Source: Massilia eurypsychrophila
Lineage (GTDB): Bacteria > Pseudomonadota > Gammaproteobacteria > Burkholderiales > Burkholderiaceae_D
Direction: 5' to 3'
DNA: 64,000 nucleotides
NCBI RefSeq assembly: GCF_002760655.1
Contig: NZ_PDOC01000008.1
Span: forward strand, 1-64,000
Under the pieces are notes generated by a model, which saw only the letters and a program-made list of their open reading frames with translations, was not told the origin of the DNA and ran no database searches. Positions 18,931-27,852 of the stretch are shown here, in pieces (within the stretch, counting starts at the first letter, position 1; every line of letters begins with the position of its first letter). The position numbers and the translations under genes were made by a program.

Positions 18931-20859
18931 TTACGCCGCGACAGGCGCTAAGCCGGCCTGCTCGCTGATCCAGCTGACCGTGCCGGAACTGCCCGAAAAA
19001 ATCATCTCACCGACCACGCCTCGCGCGCGCAGGCGCGCCTTGATGTCCTTTGGCGGCAGGTCGAAGGTGCTGCTGCCGTCCGGATTGAACGGCATCGTGC
19101 GCACCACCGTATCGCCCTGCACCGTGCCGACCGTCACCTGGCTGACGCCATCGCTCTGGCTGCGCTGCTGCAGCAGCTGCGCCAGCAGCGCCTGGCCGGC
19201 CTCGCGCTCCGTCTCGGCGCCCTTGACATCGAGCGAGACCTTGGCGATCGCCTTCAGCGCCGGCCCCACCGCCAGCGCCATTTTCTGGAACACCGGGACC
19301 TGCTCGGGCGTGAGCGTCAATTCCTTCTTGCGGATCTTCGAGGCGAGCATGACGTACTTGCGCACCTCCGGATCGCCCGTCATCGTTTCCATCTCGGCCT
19401 TGCGCTGCGCGGCCAGCGCGCCGAACTCCTCGACGCGCGCCGATATCAGCTTGAGCACTTCGTCGATCTGGCTGCTGTCGGGCAGCAGCGCGAACACCAC
19501 CATCTCGCTTTGCTTGCGCGGGCTGGCACTGTCGATCGTCACGCAGCGCGCGGCGATGGCGCAGCCCTCGGCCTGCTTGATGGACACTTCATCGGCAATG
19601 ATTTCGCAGTTGACGGCATGGTCGATTGTGACGCGGGTGCCGGAGATGATGCAATTCTCGGCGCGGTTCATCACCACTTCGCCGCAGCTGGACTGCACCA
19701 CCGCGCCGGAAGCGATGCCCCTGACGGCGATGTCGCCGCGCGCGTTGTGCGCCGAGCCGCCCACCAGGTTGCGGTTCAGGAGCACCATGCCGCCGCGCGA
19801 CACGATATTGCCGTACACATCGGCGTGGATGGTGATGCCCTCGCCTTCGATGACGCGCTTTTCCTGCACCTCGCCGAATTCTTCGTAGTCGCCCGTCAGC
19901 TGCAGGTTGCCGGTGGTGCGCGACGAAACGCCGTCGCGGCTGACGATCTTGTCGCCCACCGAAAGCTGCCCCGAATCTGGTTCGATGCTGAGAAAGCCGG
20001 CCTGCGCCGACACCAGGTATTCGCCGTCGGCGGTGTAATCGACCGCCGTGCCCGGACCTGCCATCGGCGCCAGATCAACGTCGGCGGGAACTGCCGGCTC
20101 GATCGGAAGACCGGACAGCTCGAAGCCGATGGCGCCGGCTGCGCGCGGCACTTTCTTGAGCAGCTTGACGCCACGCTTGATCTGCGGGAAGCGGTTCTGG
20201 AACGCCATCAGATCGAGCTTGCCGTTGGCCAGCTGGCGCGGCGCGTCGCTGCGGTGGATATCGTCCGACACCTCGACGATCTGGGCGTCGCGCCCGGCCA
20301 TCGCGTCGAGCCGGCGTGCCACGGTCACCCGTTCGGCCTTGCCGCCGGCGATCGCGGCGTTCACCGCGCCGACATCGATACCGAAGCGGATGCCCTTTTG
20401 CCACATGTCGGCGATGAATTCGTCGACGTCGAGCGGGGTCGGCTCGGTGGTGGTGCCAGGGTTGCCCGGATCGGCCAGGTAAGCCGGCTCGAAATAGTAT
20501 TCGGCGCTGCCGCCGACAATCTTGACCGCCTTGTACAACCCACGGCGCGCCGGATCGAACGGCGTCGCGTCGGTGGCGAAGCGCACCATCACCTCGCCAC
20601 TGCCCGAGCGCGGCAATGCGGGGCCGCAGTCGTACAGCGCCTTGATCAGCAGCGCATAGTCGAGACCGGTAAAATAGAAATTGCCGCGCAAGACGTGATC
20701 GAACGCGGTGAGGAACAGCTTGCCCAGTGACAACGGGTCGGCGTAGATGCCGTCGCGCCGGCGGACAATGCATCGCTCCAGGCCAATTGCGTCAAGCCCG
20801 CAGATTGGCGCATCGAAAAAATTGGCAACAGATGAATCTATCGGCACAGCACACTCCAT
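18931..20859 (-). CDS. FapA-family (DUF342) protein
   Basis: 642 residues with the FapA/DUF342 right-handed beta-helix core (about 330-490: GNIVSRGGMVLLNRNLVGG, GDIAVRGIASGAVVQ, and successive polar rungs) and a C-terminal helical region (about 490-580). FapA proteins are cytoplasmic, bactofilin- or polymer-like, and often linked to chemotaxis or motility loci; function is not established. No strong ribosome-binding site is seen at the ATG, so the start is provisional. Confidence 0.82.
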   Translation of the reverse strand: MECAVPIDSSVANFFDAPICGLDAIGLERCIVRRRDGIYADPLSLGKLFLTAFDHVLRGNFYFTGLDYALLIKALYDCGPALPRSGSGEVMVRFATDATPFDPARRGLYKAVKIVGGSAEYYFEPAYLADPGNPGTTTEPTPLDVDEFIADMWQKGIRFGIDVGAVNAAIAGGKAERVTVARRLDAMAGRDAQIVEVSDDIHRSDAPRQLANGKLDLMAFQNRFPQIKRGVKLLKKVPRAAGAIGFELSGLPIEPAVPADVDLAPMAGPGTAVDYTADGEYLVSAQAGFLSIEPDSGQLSVGDKIVSRDGVSSRTTGNLQLTGDYEEFGEVQEKRVIEGEGITIHADVYGNIVSRGGMVLLNRNLVGGSAHNARGDIAVRGIASGAVVQSSCGEVVMNRAENCIISGTRVTIDHAVNCEIIADEVSIKQAEGCAIAARCVTIDSASPRKQSEMVVFALLPDSSQIDEVLKLISARVEEFGALAAQRKAEMETMTGDPEVRKYVMLASKIRKKELTLTPEQVPVFQKMALAVGPALKAIAKVSLDVKGAETEREAGQALLAQLLQQRSQSDGVSQVTVGTVQGDTVVRTMPFNPDGSSTFDLPPKDIKARLRARGVVGEMIFSGSSGTVSWISEQAGLAPVAA

Positions 20860-21052
20860 CAGGGCAGACTTGTTTTATTGGCCATTTTAATTCGCTATGA
20901 AAAGTTTTCACAGCGCAACAGCTTCGATTTGACCACTATACAACTTAGGCGCGTAAAAATGCCAACAAAGTGTATGTTTGGAGGAGTCGGACGGGGAAGG
21001 CGGCGGCGGCGGCAGGCGCCGCGCCGCTGAACTGCGGGAGCGGGAATCGCGT

Positions 21053-21454
21053 CTAGCGGCGCGGGGCGTTCGGATACAGGTCGTTGCCGGCCTCGTTGAT
21101 CTGGCGGCGCAGCTCGCGCCGCTCGTCCGGCGTCAGGCGGCCACCGCGGCGGCCCTGGTCCTGATGCTGCGCGGCCTGGCGGCGTTGCTCTTCGGCGCGC
21201 GCCTCGGGCGCCTGGTCATACTGGCGCGGATCGACGCGCTGCTGCGGCGGCATGCGCTCGCCGCGCGGCTGATCGCGCGGCTGCACCTGCTGGGGAGGCG
21301 CCTGGCGGCGGCCGTCGTTGTCACGTTCCTGAGCGAACGCAGGGGCGCCGGCACAAGCGATGGCACCGCCAAGCACAACCGCGCGGACGAACGCCAACCG
21401 GCCGCAAAGACAAGCGCTTGCTGCTGCATGGGTAGTAGTGAGCGCGTTTTTCAT
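21053..21454 (-). CDS. Small exported Gln/Arg/Pro-rich protein
   Basis: 133 residues with a long basic N-region and hydrophobic segment ending APAFA, a likely signal peptidase I site around residues 40-42. The mature part is low-complexity (QVQPRDQPRGERMPPQQRVD) and ends LTPDERRELRRQINEAGNDLYP, a tail typical of small periplasmic proteins in related bacteria. ATG at 21454 is chosen because GAGGAA lies just upstream. Function unknown. Confidence 0.7.
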   Translation of the reverse strand: MKNALTTTHAAASACLCGRLAFVRAVVLGGAIACAGAPAFAQERDNDGRRQAPPQQVQPRDQPRGERMPPQQRVDPRQYDQAPEARAEEQRRQAAQHQDQGRRGGRLTPDERRELRRQINEAGNDLYPNAPRR

Positions 21455-21649
21455 AGTGTTCCTCTTCCGCGATGCCGTATAAACAGATAAGCTTATTTCG
21501 CTATGACCCCAGTGTATGGCCATTCGTTTCGGGGTATAAGACGAATTGGGTAAAGTTTGTAACAGCGTGTAATGAATCAGAAGCAACGCTGTTTGCACGG
21601 CGATAACACGTTACCATAGCGACATCAATATGACAAATCTGGCAGGCTT

Positions 21650-22426
21650 ATGAACTCACAATTGACACCCGGTACAGGCAACAATACAACGCAGGCGGCT
21701 CCGGCTGGCCACTCGGCGAAGATTATGGTAGTGGACGACGACGTGCGCTTGCGCGATTTGCTGCGCCGCTATCTCACCGAACAAGGGTTCGCCGTGGTGA
21801 CGGCCGAAAGCGCGCCGGCGATGAACAAGCTGTGGCTGCGCGAGCGCTACGACCTGCTGGTGCTCGACCTGATGCTGCCGGGCGAAGACGGCCTGTCGAT
21901 CTGCCGCCGCCTACGCGGCGCCGGCGACCAGACGCCGATCATCATGCTCACGGCCAAAGGCGAGGACGTCGACCGCATCGTCGGGCTCGAGATGGGCGCC
22001 GACGACTATTTGCCGAAGCCGTTCAACCCGCGCGAGCTGGTGGCGCGCATCGGCGCGGTACTGCGCCGCAAAGGCCCGGACGAAATCCCCGGTGCGCCGT
22101 CGGAAACGCCGGCCTCGTTCGAATTCGGCCAGTTCGTGCTGGACCTGGCCACGCGCACGCTGAAGAAAAATGGCGAAACGGTGCCGCTGACGACCGGCGA
22201 ATTTTCGGTGCTGAAGGTGTTTGCGCGCCACGCCCGCCAGCCGCTGTCGCGCGAGAAGCTGATGGAACTGGCGCGCGGGCGCGAATACGAAGTGTTCGAC
22301 CGCAGCCTGGACGTGCAGATTTCGCGCCTGCGCAAGCTGATCGAACCGGATCCATCGAGCCCGCTGTACATCCAGACCGTCTGGGGCCTGGGCTACGTGT
22401 TCATCCCTGAAGGCCAGCCGCGCTAG
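21650..22426 (+). CDS. ompR: OmpR-family response regulator
   Basis: 258 residues: receiver domain (about 24-140) with phospho-acceptor D73 in LLVLDLMLPGEDG and the conserved lysine in YLPKPFNPRE, then a winged-helix DNA-binding domain ending VWGLGYVFIPEG. The N-terminus is about 20 residues longer than E. coli OmpR. The stop overlaps the envZ GTG by one base. It most likely controls envelope and porin genes in response to EnvZ. Confidence 0.92.
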   Translation: MNSQLTPGTGNNTTQAAPAGHSAKIMVVDDDVRLRDLLRRYLTEQGFAVVTAESAPAMNKLWLRERYDLLVLDLMLPGEDGLSICRRLRGAGDQTPIIMLTAKGEDVDRIVGLEMGADDYLPKPFNPRELVARIGAVLRRKGPDEIPGAPSETPASFEFGQFVLDLATRTLKKNGETVPLTTGEFSVLKVFARHARQPLSREKLMELARGREYEVFDRSLDVQISRLRKLIEPDPSSPLYIQTVWGLGYVFIPEGQPR

Positions 22427-23799
22427 TGCTAGCACGTACCGAAATGGCCGGCGCCGCGCGCCGTCTGAGCTGGTTCAAGAGCGGCCTGTTCTGGCGCACC
22501 TTCCTGCTGCTTGGGCTCCTGACGACACTGTCGATGGCTTCATGGATCGGCATGATCAACGCCGTCCAGCGCGGCCCACAGGTCAAGCAGACGGCCGAAC
22601 TGGTGATCTCGGTGGTGACCCTGACGCGCGCCGCGCTGACCCACTCGGCGATCGACCTGCGCAAGGAACTGCTGTTCGACCTGGTCAGCAATGAAGGCAT
22701 CCGCATCACCACGCTGACGGCCAACGACGTCGTCGAGCCGCCGCCGGACAATCCCCTGATGCCGGAAATTGAAGCGATGGTCAAGGAGAAGCTCGGCACC
22801 GACACGCGCTTTTCGAGTAGCGTCAACGGCGTTGCCGGCTTCTGGATCAGCTTCAAGATCGATGGCGACGAATACTGGCTCATGCTCGAGCGCGAACGGC
22901 TCGACAGCTTGAGCGGCGTCCAGTGGCTCGGCTGGGCAAGCCTGGTGGGCGTGCTGTCGCTGCTCGGCGCCGCGCTCATTTCCAGCCTGATCAACCTGCC
23001 GCTGGCGCGCCTGACTGCCGCCGCGCGCGCCATCGCGCAGGGCAAGCGCCCCGACCCGCTGCCGGAAAAGGGCGCGCAGGAGATCATTGAGGCGAACCGC
23101 AGCTTCAACCAGATGGTCGACGACCTGCAGCAGGTCGAATCGGACCGCGCGCTTATTTTGGCCGGCATCTCGCATGACTTGCGCACGCCGCTCACGCGCA
23201 TGCAGCTCGAACTGGAGATGGCCAAGCTGTCGACCGAGGCGCGCGAAGGCCTGCAGTCCGACATCGCCCAGATGGATGCGATCATCGGCCAGTTCCTCGA
23301 CTACGCCAAGCCGACCGAGGCGGCCAGTTTCATCGCCGTCGACATCAGCTACCTGCTGGCCGACGTCGCGCGCGCCGCCGAACGCATGCCCAACATGCGC
23401 GTGCGCAGCGACATCGAAGCAGGCGTGCACGTGCTCGGCAACGAGACCGACCTGCGCCGCGTATTCAACAACCTGGTCGAAAACGCCCGCCGCTACGGCG
23501 CCACGCCGGGCGGCGACATCACCGAGATCGACATCTCGTGCCGCGTGGTGGCCACCGGCGGCGTCAAGCGCGCGGTGATCTGCCTGCAGGACCACGGCGT
23601 CGGCGTGCCGCCCGAGCAGATCGAGCAGCTGCTCAAACCGTTCACGCGGATGGACACTGCGCGCGGCCAGGCCAATGGCGCAGGCCTGGGCCTGGCGATC
23701 GTCGAACGCGTGGTGGGCCGCCACGGCGCCATGCTCGCGCTGCGCAACCGCGACGGCGGCGGCCTGGAGGTCGAGCTGGCGATGCCGATGGTCGCATAG
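22426..23799 (+). CDS. envZ: EnvZ-family sensor histidine kinase
   Basis: 457 residues from GTG (an ATG follows at 22444). Two membrane segments (about 25-45 and 165-185) flank a periplasmic sensor of about 120 residues. A HAMP linker, HisKA with H250 in GISHDLRTPLTR, and a HATPase domain with NLVENARRYG and GAGLGLAIV follow. The GISHDLRTPLTR box is the EnvZ type. It is paired with the adjacent ompR. Confidence 0.92.
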   Translation: MLARTEMAGAARRLSWFKSGLFWRTFLLLGLLTTLSMASWIGMINAVQRGPQVKQTAELVISVVTLTRAALTHSAIDLRKELLFDLVSNEGIRITTLTANDVVEPPPDNPLMPEIEAMVKEKLGTDTRFSSSVNGVAGFWISFKIDGDEYWLMLERERLDSLSGVQWLGWASLVGVLSLLGAALISSLINLPLARLTAAARAIAQGKRPDPLPEKGAQEIIEANRSFNQMVDDLQQVESDRALILAGISHDLRTPLTRMQLELEMAKLSTEAREGLQSDIAQMDAIIGQFLDYAKPTEAASFIAVDISYLLADVARAAERMPNMRVRSDIEAGVHVLGNETDLRRVFNNLVENARRYGATPGGDITEIDISCRVVATGGVKRAVICLQDHGVGVPPEQIEQLLKPFTRMDTARGQANGAGLGLAIVERVVGRHGAMLALRNRDGGGLEVELAMPMVA

Positions 23800-23838
23800 G
23801 GGTATACTTGGGGTCCACTCTGACACCGGGAACTCGAT

Positions 23839-24804
23839 ATGGTCGACATGGCGCAACTGCAGTTCAGCGAAATTGAAAAAGCCGCCGCGCGCATCAAGGG
23901 CGTGGCGCACCGCACACCCGTACTGACCTCGCGCACCGCCGACGACATGGCGCGCGCGCAGCTGTTCTTCAAGTGCGAGAACTTCCAGCGCAGTGGCGCG
24001 TTCAAGTTCCGCGGCGCCTACAACGCGCTGTCGAAGTTCAGCGACGAGCAGCGCCGCGCCGGCGTCGTCACTTTCTCCTCCGGTAACCACGCGCAGGCGA
24101 TCGCGCTGTCGGCCAGCCTGCTGGGGATGGCGTCGGCGATCATCATGCCGCACGACGCGCCGACGCTGAAGGTGGCCGCCACCAAGGGCTACGGCGCCGA
24201 AGTGATCGTCTACGACCGCTACAAGGAAGACCGCGAAGCGATCGGCCGGCGCATGGCGCAGGAGCGCGGCATGACCCTGATTCCGCCGTATGACCACCCT
24301 GACGTCATCTGCGGCCAGGGCACCGCCACCATGGAACTGATTGAGGACGCCGGCCAGCTCGACGTGCTGCTGGTGTGCGTCGGCGGCGGCGGGCTACTGG
24401 CCGGCTCCGCGCTGGCGGCGTCGGCGCTGAGCCCGCAGTGCCGCATCATCGGCGTCGAGCCCGAAGCCGGCAACGACGCCCAGCAGTCGCTGCGCGGCGG
24501 CGCGGTGGTGCACATCGCCGTGCCCGACACGATCGCCGACGGCGCCATGGTCACCCACATCGGCGAGCACAATTTCGAAGTGATCCGGCGCGACGTCGAC
24601 GACATCGTCACCGTCAGCGACGCCCAGTTGGTGGCGACGATGAAGTTTTTTGCCGAGCGCATGAAGATGATCGTCGAGCCAACCGGGTGCCTCGGCGCCG
24701 CCGCGGCGCTGCACGCCGTGGTGCCGCTCGAGGGCAAGCGGGTCGGCATCCTGATCAGCGGCGGCAACGTCGACCTGGCCCGCTTCGCGCGCCTGGTGGC
24801 ATGA
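23839..24804 (+). CDS. Threonine/serine dehydratase (fold-type II PLP enzyme)
   Basis: 321 residues without the C-terminal ACT-like regulatory domain, so of the catabolic TdcB / serine racemase / threo-3-hydroxyaspartate ammonia-lyase group. PLP lysine K56 is in SGAFKFRGA, the phosphate loop is GGGGLLAG, and SSGNHAQAIA is the substrate loop. The products of such enzymes are enamines, matching the RidA-family gene whose ATG overlaps the stop (ATGA). GGGAA sits about 7 bp upstream of the ATG. Confidence 0.88.
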   Translation: MVDMAQLQFSEIEKAAARIKGVAHRTPVLTSRTADDMARAQLFFKCENFQRSGAFKFRGAYNALSKFSDEQRRAGVVTFSSGNHAQAIALSASLLGMASAIIMPHDAPTLKVAATKGYGAEVIVYDRYKEDREAIGRRMAQERGMTLIPPYDHPDVICGQGTATMELIEDAGQLDVLLVCVGGGGLLAGSALAASALSPQCRIIGVEPEAGNDAQQSLRGGAVVHIAVPDTIADGAMVTHIGEHNFEVIRRDVDDIVTVSDAQLVATMKFFAERMKMIVEPTGCLGAAAALHAVVPLEGKRVGILISGGNVDLARFARLVA

Positions 24805-25181
24805 AGCTGGTTCAGTCGGCCGAACTGCCGGTCCCGGCCGGGCACTACTCGCAGGCGGTGGAAGCGAACGGGCTGGTGTTCGTCTCCGGCATCCTGCCAT
24901 CGGCGGGCGCGGTCGACGCACTGGTCGACGGCTTCGACGCACAGTGCGCATCGGTATTCGACCAGGCCGAAAAAGTGCTGCGCGCGGCCGGCTGCGGTGT
25001 TTGCGACGTCGTCCAATGCACCGCCTACCTGGTGGGCGTCGAGCACTGGCCGGCGTTTAACGTGCTGTATGCCGGCGTCTTCGGCCCGCACAAGCCGGCG
25101 CGCGCCGTGGTGCCGGTGCCGGCGCTGCACTTCGGCTACCTGATCGAAGTGCAGCTGATCGCTCGCAAGCCCGCCGCCTGA
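24801..25181 (+). CDS. RidA-family protein coupled to the dehydratase
   Basis: 126 residues, the canonical RidA size, with SGILPSAG, an ARAVVPVPAL motif carrying the substrate-carboxylate arginine, and EVQLIA. RidA hydrolyses the enamine/imine released by PLP dehydratases. The 4-bp overlap with the upstream dehydratase gene strongly suggests it deals directly with that enzyme's product. Confidence 0.9.
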   Translation: MKLVQSAELPVPAGHYSQAVEANGLVFVSGILPSAGAVDALVDGFDAQCASVFDQAEKVLRAAGCGVCDVVQCTAYLVGVEHWPAFNVLYAGVFGPHKPARAVVPVPALHFGYLIEVQLIARKPAA

Positions 25182-25198
25182 GCGCCGCCGCCCCCACC

Positions 25199-25377
25199 AG
25201 CGGGGTCAGTGCCGGCAACCGAACACGAGCTCATCGCTATTGAGCCCATGAACGGATGGGTCCGTGTGCGTTTGCCGGCACTGACCCCGCTTTGAGGTGG
25301 GCAAAGGTGACAGTCACAACAAACACCTGCGCGGTCCAAACAACTGCGGGGTCAGTGCCGGCAAACGGACACGGGTT
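25199..25377. repeat. Intergenic repeat, family B (palindrome plus solo unit)
   Basis: In the 336-bp gap between the RidA and hydrolase genes, AGCGGGGTCAGTGCCGGCAA (25199-) and its near-inverse CCGTGTGCGTTTGCCGGCAC (25262-25291) form a stem of about 29 bp. Its loop contains an inner CCCAT/ATGGG hairpin. A third direct copy is at 25347-25377. Between them runs GGTGGGCAAAGGTGACAGTC (25296-25315), which recurs after the other copy at 26657. Confidence 0.88.
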
Positions 25378-25517
25378 CGGCGCTGCAGCCCCGCCCCCTT
25401 GCATCCGACACACTGCCCCTTCTGTTGTGATATTAAAAAGCGTGACAAATTGACTAAGGCCGACTATGTTGTTGGCTCTTTGAAATGTTTATCAACGCTA
25501 TCGCAACGGGAGCCGCG

Positions 25518-26480
25518 ATGTCTGTCATCTACACCCTTCTCACCATGCTGGGCGCACTGGCATTGCTGGTGCTGGCGTTCGACCGCCTGGCGCCCACCAC
25601 TGCCGCCAGGCTGGGTATTGCGCTGGAGCGACGCCGCGCCGGTCTGCGCGTTCGCACCTTTCAGTCGGGCAGCGCCAACATGCCCTACCTCGAAGGCGGC
25701 AGCGGTGACACCATTGTGCTGGTGCATGGCTTTGGCGGCGACAAGGACAATTTCACCCGCGCCGCGCGCTTCCTGACCGGCTCATGGCGCGTGCTGATCC
25801 CGGACTTGCCGGGCTTCGGCGAAGCGAGCCGCGAGCCCGGCGCTGGCTACACTATCGCCGACCAGGTCGAGCACCTGCGCCTGTTCCTTCAGTCGATCGG
25901 CGAGGCGCCGGTCCATTTGGGCGGCAACTCGATGGGCGGCTTCATCGCCGCCGAGTTCGCGGCGCGCTATCCAGACAAGGTCGCCAGCCTGTGGCTGCTG
26001 GACGCGGCCGGCACCGCCGCTGCGTTCGAGAACGAGGTGTTCCGCCACTACCACCATTGCGGCGACATGCCGCTGCTGCTGCGCTCGCCCAAGGACATCA
26101 AGCGGATGCTTCGGGCCTGCACGTTCCGGCCGCTGCTGGTACCGCACAGCGTCAAGCTGCACTTGGGCAAGCGCGGCGCCGCCGATTACGCCCTGCACGC
26201 CGACATCCTGCGCCAGGTGCACCTGTCGCCGCTGCTCGAGCACCAGTTCAGTGCCATCGCCGCGCCGGCGCTGATCGTGTGGGGCGAGCAGGACGCAGTG
26301 CTCAATTCTGCCGGTGCCGCCGCGCTGCATGCCATTTTTCCGGCCAGCGAAGTGGTGATGATGCCCGGCGTCGGACACCTGCCGATGCTCGAGTCGCCGC
26401 GCCGCTGCGCCGAGCGCTACCTCGCTTTCCTCATGCATTTAAAGCACCGCGCTGTAGCAAACACAACTGTTACAGCTTGA
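25518..26480 (+). CDS. Alpha/beta hydrolase (lipase/esterase-like)
   Basis: 320-residue serine hydrolase. An N-terminal hydrophobic stretch (about 1-25) may anchor it in the membrane or be a signal. The oxyanion loop is VHGFGGDKDN, the nucleophile S138 lies in GGNSMGGF, the acid is in WGEQDAVL and the His is in GVGHLPMLE. ATG at 25518 follows GGGAG by 5 bases; an ATG 33 bp upstream lacks a site. The last codons (NTTVTA) fall within sequence shared with the intergenic block at 26681-26700, so repeat DNA may have rewritten the C-terminus. Substrate unknown. Confidence 0.87.
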   Translation: MSVIYTLLTMLGALALLVLAFDRLAPTTAARLGIALERRRAGLRVRTFQSGSANMPYLEGGSGDTIVLVHGFGGDKDNFTRAARFLTGSWRVLIPDLPGFGEASREPGAGYTIADQVEHLRLFLQSIGEAPVHLGGNSMGGFIAAEFAARYPDKVASLWLLDAAGTAAAFENEVFRHYHHCGDMPLLLRSPKDIKRMLRACTFRPLLVPHSVKLHLGKRGAADYALHADILRQVHLSPLLEHQFSAIAAPALIVWGEQDAVLNSAGAAALHAIFPASEVVMMPGVGHLPMLESPRRCAERYLAFLMHLKHRAVANTTVTA

Positions 26481-26509
26481 GCTTCAGCAGCGCGCGCGGG
26501 GTCACGCGC

Positions 26510-26700
26510 GTGGTCAGTGTCGGCAATCGAACACGGTCACGCGCGGGGTCAGTGCCGGCAATCGAACACGAACTCATCGCACCCGCCCCGCGCACGGATG
26601 GGTCCGTGTACGTTTGCCGGCACTGACCCCGGTTGGGCACTTACCCCGGTGGGGACCCCGGTTGGAGGTGGGCACAGGTGACAGACACAACTGTTACAGG
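26510..26700. repeat. Intergenic repeat, family B (second palindrome copy)
   Basis: The 299-bp gap after the hydrolase holds a degenerate unit (26510-26535), a clean unit GCGGGGTCAGTGCCGGCAAT (26543-26570) and the inverted arm CCGTGTACGTTTGCCGGCAC (26604-26632). They are followed by AGGTGGGCACAGGTGACAGA (26657-). The arrangement mirrors 25199-25320, so the hydrolase gene is bracketed by two copies of one composite element. Confidence 0.88.
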
Positions 26701-26779
26701 CAGAGGTTCGGCAGCGCACATACGTTTCTTGATGAACAATCTATAACTGTGTCACACCAATCCAAAAGGAGATTTCATC

Positions 26780-27184
26780 ATGATGAAAAAACTGCTAATC
26801 GCAACACTGGTTGCCGGCTCGATGGGCACCATCACCCTGCCTGCTGCCGCCGAAGTGATCGTTGTACGCCAGGGCCCACCGGCGCTGCGCGCCGAACGCG
26901 TGCCAGAAGCCCGCCGTGGCCACACCTGGGTCCCGGGTCACTGGGAATGGAAACGCAACAAGCACACATGGGTGCGCGGCACCTGGGTGCGAGATCGCCG
27001 CGGCTACGTCTATCACCAGCCGACCTGGGCCGAGCGCGATGGCCGCTGGGTAATGACTCGCGGGAACTGGGCGCGCGGCGACCGTGACCGCGATGGCGTG
27101 CCTAACCGCATGGACCGCGATAAAGATGGCGACGGCGTGCGCAACAGCCAGGACAGCCGTCCTAACAACCCGAACCGCAACTAA
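26780..27184 (+). CDS. Exported YXWGXW-repeat protein with a calcium-binding-like tail
   Basis: 134 residues. A signal peptide (MKKLLIATLVAGSMGTITLPAAA) of about 24 residues is followed by two or three aromatic repeats (HTWVPGHWEWKRNKHTWVRG, then YVYHQPTWAERDGRWV). The C-terminus has two Asp-rich segments, DRDRDGVPNRMDRDKDGDGV, like thrombospondin type 3 calcium repeats. AGGAG is 8 bp before the ATG. A strong terminator follows. Likely periplasmic or outer-membrane-associated; function unknown. Confidence 0.82.
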   Translation: MMKKLLIATLVAGSMGTITLPAAAEVIVVRQGPPALRAERVPEARRGHTWVPGHWEWKRNKHTWVRGTWVRDRRGYVYHQPTWAERDGRWVMTRGNWARGDRDRDGVPNRMDRDKDGDGVRNSQDSRPNNPNRN

Positions 27185-27222
27185 CCATCGGTTGGCAGCG
27201 CCGGCTGACAGACAGCCGGACC

Positions 27223-27270
27223 AAACGGCCCGTTCCGCGGCGCGAAAGCGCTGGCTGAACGGGCCGTTTT
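27223..27270 (+). terminator. Rho-independent terminator
   Basis: AAACGGCCCGTTC and GAACGGGCCGTTT are perfect 13-bp arms around a 21-base loop, ending in TTTT, 40 bp after the stop of the YXWGXW gene. Confidence 0.75.
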
Positions 27271-27413
27271 CACGTCTGCACCGGTTTCGAGTCTGCCGAG
27301 CAATGGCTGCAAGACCAGTCCTACAACAATACAATCCTGTCCACGTTCGGTAGCGAACAGATAACGTCTTGCGCTGCCGGCACAATGGGTTCATCTTATT
27401 CAGGAGCAGCACC

Positions 27414-27839
27414 ATGAACCGCAAGACCTTCCGCAGCAGCCTTCTTCTCACCGCCCTGTTCGCCGCCTCGGCCGCGTTTGCCAATAGCGCCGACATCGTC
27501 AAATGCGTCGACCAGGATGGCCGAGTAACGCTGACGGACAATCAGTGCAGCGCGGGTGTGCAAACGGTGGTGGTGGCGGCGGTGGCCGAAACGCCGGCCG
27601 AGCCTGCAGCCGATGTGCCGGCGATCGAGCCGGTCACGGCTGTGCCGACACCGGCACGGCGGGTTACCCGTATGGCGTTCACGCCAACGCCGATCGAGCA
27701 TGACAGCTGGAGCGCACCGCGCGCGAAAAGCCGCATGCTGGCGCGCGACGTCGAAACACTGAAGGCGGCGCGGCTGAGCATGCAAGTGCTCGACCAAGCC
27801 TCCGCCAGCATCAGGCAGCAGCGCGTGGCGCTGAACTAA
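27414..27839 (+). CDS. Exported DUF4124-like small protein
   Basis: 141 residues with a signal peptide (TFRSSLLLTALFAASAAFA) and a DUF4124-like motif, IVKCVDQDGRVTLTDNQC, directly after it. A proline/alanine linker and a basic helical C-terminus follow. AGGAG lies 7 bp before the ATG at 27414. The family is of unknown envelope function. It is convergent with the GGDEF-EAL gene, with 13 bp between stops. Confidence 0.78.
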   Translation: MNRKTFRSSLLLTALFAASAAFANSADIVKCVDQDGRVTLTDNQCSAGVQTVVVAAVAETPAEPAADVPAIEPVTAVPTPARRVTRMAFTPTPIEHDSWSAPRAKSRMLARDVETLKAARLSMQVLDQASASIRQQRVALN

Positions 27840-27852
27840 TCGAACCAGAACG

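Noticed and set aside
25199-26700. CRISPR-like array from the repeated GGGGTCAGTGCC units
   Set aside because: Units are inverted as well as direct, spacing is irregular and no cas genes are present.
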